From an uncultured Prevotellaceae bacterium (GTDB lineage Bacteria; Bacteroidota; Bacteroidia; Bacteroidales; Bacteroidaceae), in the NCBI GenBank assembly GCA_900315745.1, contig ONAG01000001.1, forward strand, positions 1 to 64,000: 64,000 bases of DNA. Reading direction: 5' to 3'. Made by a program: the position numbers and the translations under genes. Shown in pieces: positions 61,395 through 64,000 of the stretch. The first letter of the stretch is position 1; each line of letters starts with the position of its first letter. Under the pieces are notes generated by a model. It saw nothing but the letters and a program-made list of their open reading frames with translations, made no database searches and was not told the origin of the DNA.

Positions 61395-64000
61395 TCAATA
61401 CCATTGAATGGCGTTGCTGTATCCGCTCTTCTTGTCATACTTCAGCGCATCGGTCAGGGTCGAGGCGTTGCATCGGAATGTAAAGTTGTAACTGGTGTAT
61501 GGAGCCAGTACCAAAGAACAGGACATGTTGAAACAGTGAAGGTCACGAGACAATGATGCAGTGGTCATAGACATCTTGTGATTGTCGAAATCATAGCCAG
61601 AAGAAAAACTGATGTTCCAGCCATCGCTGATGCGGATGTTGCCGCTCATGTTCAGTGTTTGTGTAAACTTGTATGGATAACGCATCCTTTTGGTGTTGAA
61701 TCTTCCGCTGGTGTTCTCTCGCATTGTTATGCCATAACCAAAAGTCAGCGACCAAGGCATGTTGAAGGTCATGTAGCCATCGGCATCTGTTTCTGCTTTG
61801 CCGCTTTTGGTCTTTTTGGCACCACGTTGGCCGTTCACCATGTCATCATCAATGTTGGTCTCTATATCTGTGTCGATGCCTTCGTCATCTTCATTGTTCT
61901 TGTTGCTTTCTTTCTTGTCGCTTTCGCCACTGAAGAGTTTCTTTATCTTGTCGGGAGTGAGTGTGTAGGATATGTTCTGAGACATTCCTTGGAAACGTCC
62001 CCAACGGCCATAGCTGTATTCTGTGCGTGTGCCAATGTATGGCTTGCCATCATCGTCGAGTTCATATGCATAAGTGGCGAAAACGGCATTCAGGTTGAAC
62101 GTGTAGCGCTTCCACCATTTTAGTCTGATTCGCATGGTTAGGTCGCTGAGAGGCCTTACTTTGGCTGCCATGTTGTATGACATGGAAGCACCCAACTCGT
62201 CTATTATGCTTACCTTCTTCAAGGAATCATCTTTCGAGAGCATTTTCATCTCTATGTTGTTCGAGATATCGAATGATATGCTACCTGTCTTCCCTGTACC
62301 TGGCACGCCATACAAGCCGTTGGAGTATGGGGAGTATTTCACGAGAGACACATTGCCTTTCGCATCTGTCTTTAAATAGGTGTCGTAGAAACCATAGTGG
62401 CTCGCTGAGAAATCGGGTGCATAGCTGAAGCTGATTGTTGGTGTGAATACATGGCGGATGGCTTGTATCTTGTCTCCAAAAATCTTTCTGTTGGGGATGA
62501 ATGTGCCATACAACTTGGTGGATAGTCCAAGGCTGAGGCTCCAGTTATAGACGTTGTGGAATCCGTATGTGGTGTCTGCCAACTCTTCCTGACGGCTTTC
62601 ATCCCATGAACGAGTGATCTTGTTGCTGTACATCCTGTCGGTAAAGTTGAACGAAGGATTCACATTGATATAGTCGAATAGGGTGAAGTTGCCGCTTATG
62701 GGTATGTTGTGTTGGAAGCCATTCTGCCAATCTTTCACAATATTGGCATGCATCAGCTTGTCTTCTTTTGTGTTTATCGAGTTGCTGAAGTGACCAGTGT
62801 AGCTCATGGCTATCTTCTCAAACCATTTTTCTTTGCCCACAGCTTTCTTGCGTTTGAAAGGATAGAATCTACTGATGGATATGTTTAGGTCTGGCAGTGT
62901 CATGGCAATGGTCGTGTCGCGCATGTTTTGAGAGAGGTTGGCTGTGGTGCTCAAAGTCATGCCGATACTTGAAAACTGTGTGTTGAAGCTTACTGACGAG
63001 GTGCGGGTACTTTGAGTCATCGCCTGAGGATTGTACATGCTTGTCAGGTTGTTGCGCTCATAACTGGATGTGGCGAAGTTTACACTGGCAGACAAGGAAT
63101 GGAAAGGATTGGCTTTTGCATCCTGATGGTGGCTCCACTGCACTTTGAAACTCTCCTGCTCTGCAAAGTCGGGCATGCCTTTGTCTCCTGTTTTCGTGTC
63201 TTGATAACTGAAATGGAAACTGCCATTGTAACGGTAGCGCTTTTTGTAATTGCTTGCTGCTGAGATGCCCCATGAGCCTTTGGTGTATATTTCGCCAATG
63301 AGTTTCAAGTCCATTTTGTCGTTTATGGCAAAATAATATCCACCATCACGCAGATAGAAGCCTCTTGAATTCTCGTCACCGTAAGTTGGCATTATAAAGC
63401 CACTGGAATAGCTCTTGGTGAAAGGGAAAAAGCCATAGGGAATTGCCAAAGGCAGTGGTACATCTGCCACTACCAAGTAGGCAGAGCCGAATACAACGTC
63501 TTTGCCTGGTCTTACTTTTGCCCGCGATAGAGCGATGTAGAAATCAGGATGCTCTTCATCGCATGTGGTGTATCTGCCATGTTCCAAATACAGGTTCCCG
63601 TTGGCATCGCGCTTGGCATGTTCGCTGAATATGAATCCATCCTGTTGCTCTGTGTATGCGTTGTCGATGAAACCTTTCTTGCTCTTGAAATTGTAAAGGA
63701 TGGTGTCGCTTTCATATTCGTCGCTGCCCATTTTGAAGACAGGCGTGCCTTTGAGTCCTTTTGTCGCCGTACTGTCCGATATGCCGGTAGCGTCCACCAA
63801 ACTCTTTTCCATGTTTATATGCACTTGTTCGCTTGCCAGGTGCATTTCTTCATAGTCCACTTTCGAGTCGCCATATAGATATGCATTTTTTGAAGATGCA
63901 TCGTAAACCAGTGAGTCTTCTGCTGTAAATGTCACTGGTGAGTCTATTCCATTGGGCTTTGCACGGTTGATGGAGTCAAGTCTCAAAGAATCGTCCACCG
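61395..64000 (-). CDS. lptD: LptD-like LPS-assembly outer-membrane protein, 5' end missing
   Basis: A protein of at least 867 residues whose N-terminus lies beyond the window; the frame enters from position 64000 with no start. The N-terminal part is an OstA/LptA-like beta-jellyroll (YDASSKNAYLYGDSKVDYE, HGRYTTCDEEHPDFYIALS). The rest is a barrel with SNYKKRYRYNGSFHFSYQD and many strands, ending GYSNAIQWY. An acidic low-complexity insert (about 693-735) is present. LptD inserts lipopolysaccharide into the outer membrane; lpxK in this window is consistent. Confidence 0.85.
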   Translation of the reverse strand, partial: VDDSLRLDSINRAKPNGIDSPVTFTAEDSLVYDASSKNAYLYGDSKVDYEEMHLASEQVHINMEKSLVDATGISDSTATKGLKGTPVFKMGSDEYESDTILYNFKSKKGFIDNAYTEQQDGFIFSEHAKRDANGNLYLEHGRYTTCDEEHPDFYIALSRAKVRPGKDVVFGSAYLVVADVPLPLAIPYGFFPFTKSYSSGFIMPTYGDENSRGFYLRDGGYYFAINDKMDLKLIGEIYTKGSWGISAASNYKKRYRYNGSFHFSYQDTKTGDKGMPDFAEQESFKVQWSHHQDAKANPFHSLSASVNFATSSYERNNLTSMYNPQAMTQSTRTSSVSFNTQFSSIGMTLSTTANLSQNMRDTTIAMTLPDLNISISRFYPFKRKKAVGKEKWFEKIAMSYTGHFSNSINTKEDKLMHANIVKDWQNGFQHNIPISGNFTLFDYINVNPSFNFTDRMYSNKITRSWDESRQEELADTTYGFHNVYNWSLSLGLSTKLYGTFIPNRKIFGDKIQAIRHVFTPTISFSYAPDFSASHYGFYDTYLKTDAKGNVSLVKYSPYSNGLYGVPGTGKTGSISFDISNNIEMKMLSKDDSLKKVSIIDELGASMSYNMAAKVRPLSDLTMRIRLKWWKRYTFNLNAVFATYAYELDDDGKPYIGTRTEYSYGRWGRFQGMSQNISYTLTPDKIKKLFSGESDKKESNKNNEDDEGIDTDIETNIDDDMVNGQRGAKKTKSGKAETDADGYMTFNMPWSLTFGYGITMRENTSGRFNTKRMRYPYKFTQTLNMSGNIRISDGWNISFSSGYDFDNHKMSMTTASLSRDLHCFNMSCSLVLAPYTSYNFTFRCNASTLTDALKYDKKSGYSNAIQWY

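Noticed and set aside
1-64000. Mobile elements or recent gene transfer
   Set aside because: I looked for transposases, integrases, terminal repeats and tRNA-linked insertions and found none; composition changes noted are limited to low-complexity repeats.

Overview
The window comes from a Bacteroidales genome, most likely Prevotellaceae (Prevotella in the broad sense). The evidence is: Bacteroidetes-type promoters (TTTG, 19-20 nt, TAnnTTTG) in front of many genes; no Shine-Dalgarno sequences; secreted proteins with type IX secretion (T9SS) tails; a lipoprotein with an acidic surface-export signal; DUF3822 next to rsmD; an N-terminally extended NusB; and a clustered menaquinone pathway. It is a chromosomal housekeeping stretch. 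I see no insertion sequence, prophage, integrase, rRNA or CRISPR array.

Layout. 1-9.5 kb: tRNA-Phe, a small secreted protein, the operon sppA-lpxK-punA-thiL, a family 28 glycoside hydrolase, a UDP-glucuronate-type epimerase and a GtrA protein. 9.5-13.5 kb: mscL, gap, miaA and a diacylglycerol-kinase-like protein. 13.5-17.4 kb: the electron-transfer operon etfB-etfA-small membrane protein-acyl-CoA dehydrogenase. 17.4-24 kb: dnaG, an unknown membrane-anchored protein, cls, and the opposing DUF3822-rsmD pair whose 3' end overlaps cls. 24-29 kb: a short array of REP-like repeats that ends in the ksgA promoter, then ksgA, frr, rsgA, a beta-propeller protein and an outer-membrane barrel. 29-36 kb: a six-gene minus-strand operon lysS-gpsA-pgi-HAD-lipoprotein-mnmA. 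36-42 kb: a menaquinone operon (hotdog thioesterase, menF, menD, menB, menC, menE). 42-48 kb: two related large secreted proteins, each followed by a 58-residue peptide starting MKKxYxNP, with a Lnb-type lipoprotein N-acyltransferase between them. 48-54 kb: aroB, a large outer-membrane barrel with a Gly/Pro/Met-rich tail, S4-pth-rplY. 54-64 kb: nusB, yajC, a YbbR-like protein, coaE, a DUF5606 protein, pepT, a cation:proton antiporter and the C-terminal part of an LptD-like protein that runs off the window.

The genes describe an anaerobic or respiring gut- or oral-type bacterium that makes menaquinone, oxidises acyl-CoA through ETF, carries lipopolysaccharide (lpxK, lptD) and surface proteins, and degrades pectin-like sugars. 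The most unusual material is the secreted-protein/58-residue-peptide pairs (42.2-47.8 kb), the repeat-derived and apparently leaderless ksgA promoter (24.2-24.4 kb), two small genes of 58 codons or fewer that are easy to miss, the low-complexity tail of the 1012-residue outer-membrane protein, and the overprinted cls/rsmD 3' ends. Start sites were moved downstream of the longest reading frame where a promoter or family length showed the upstream start was wrong.
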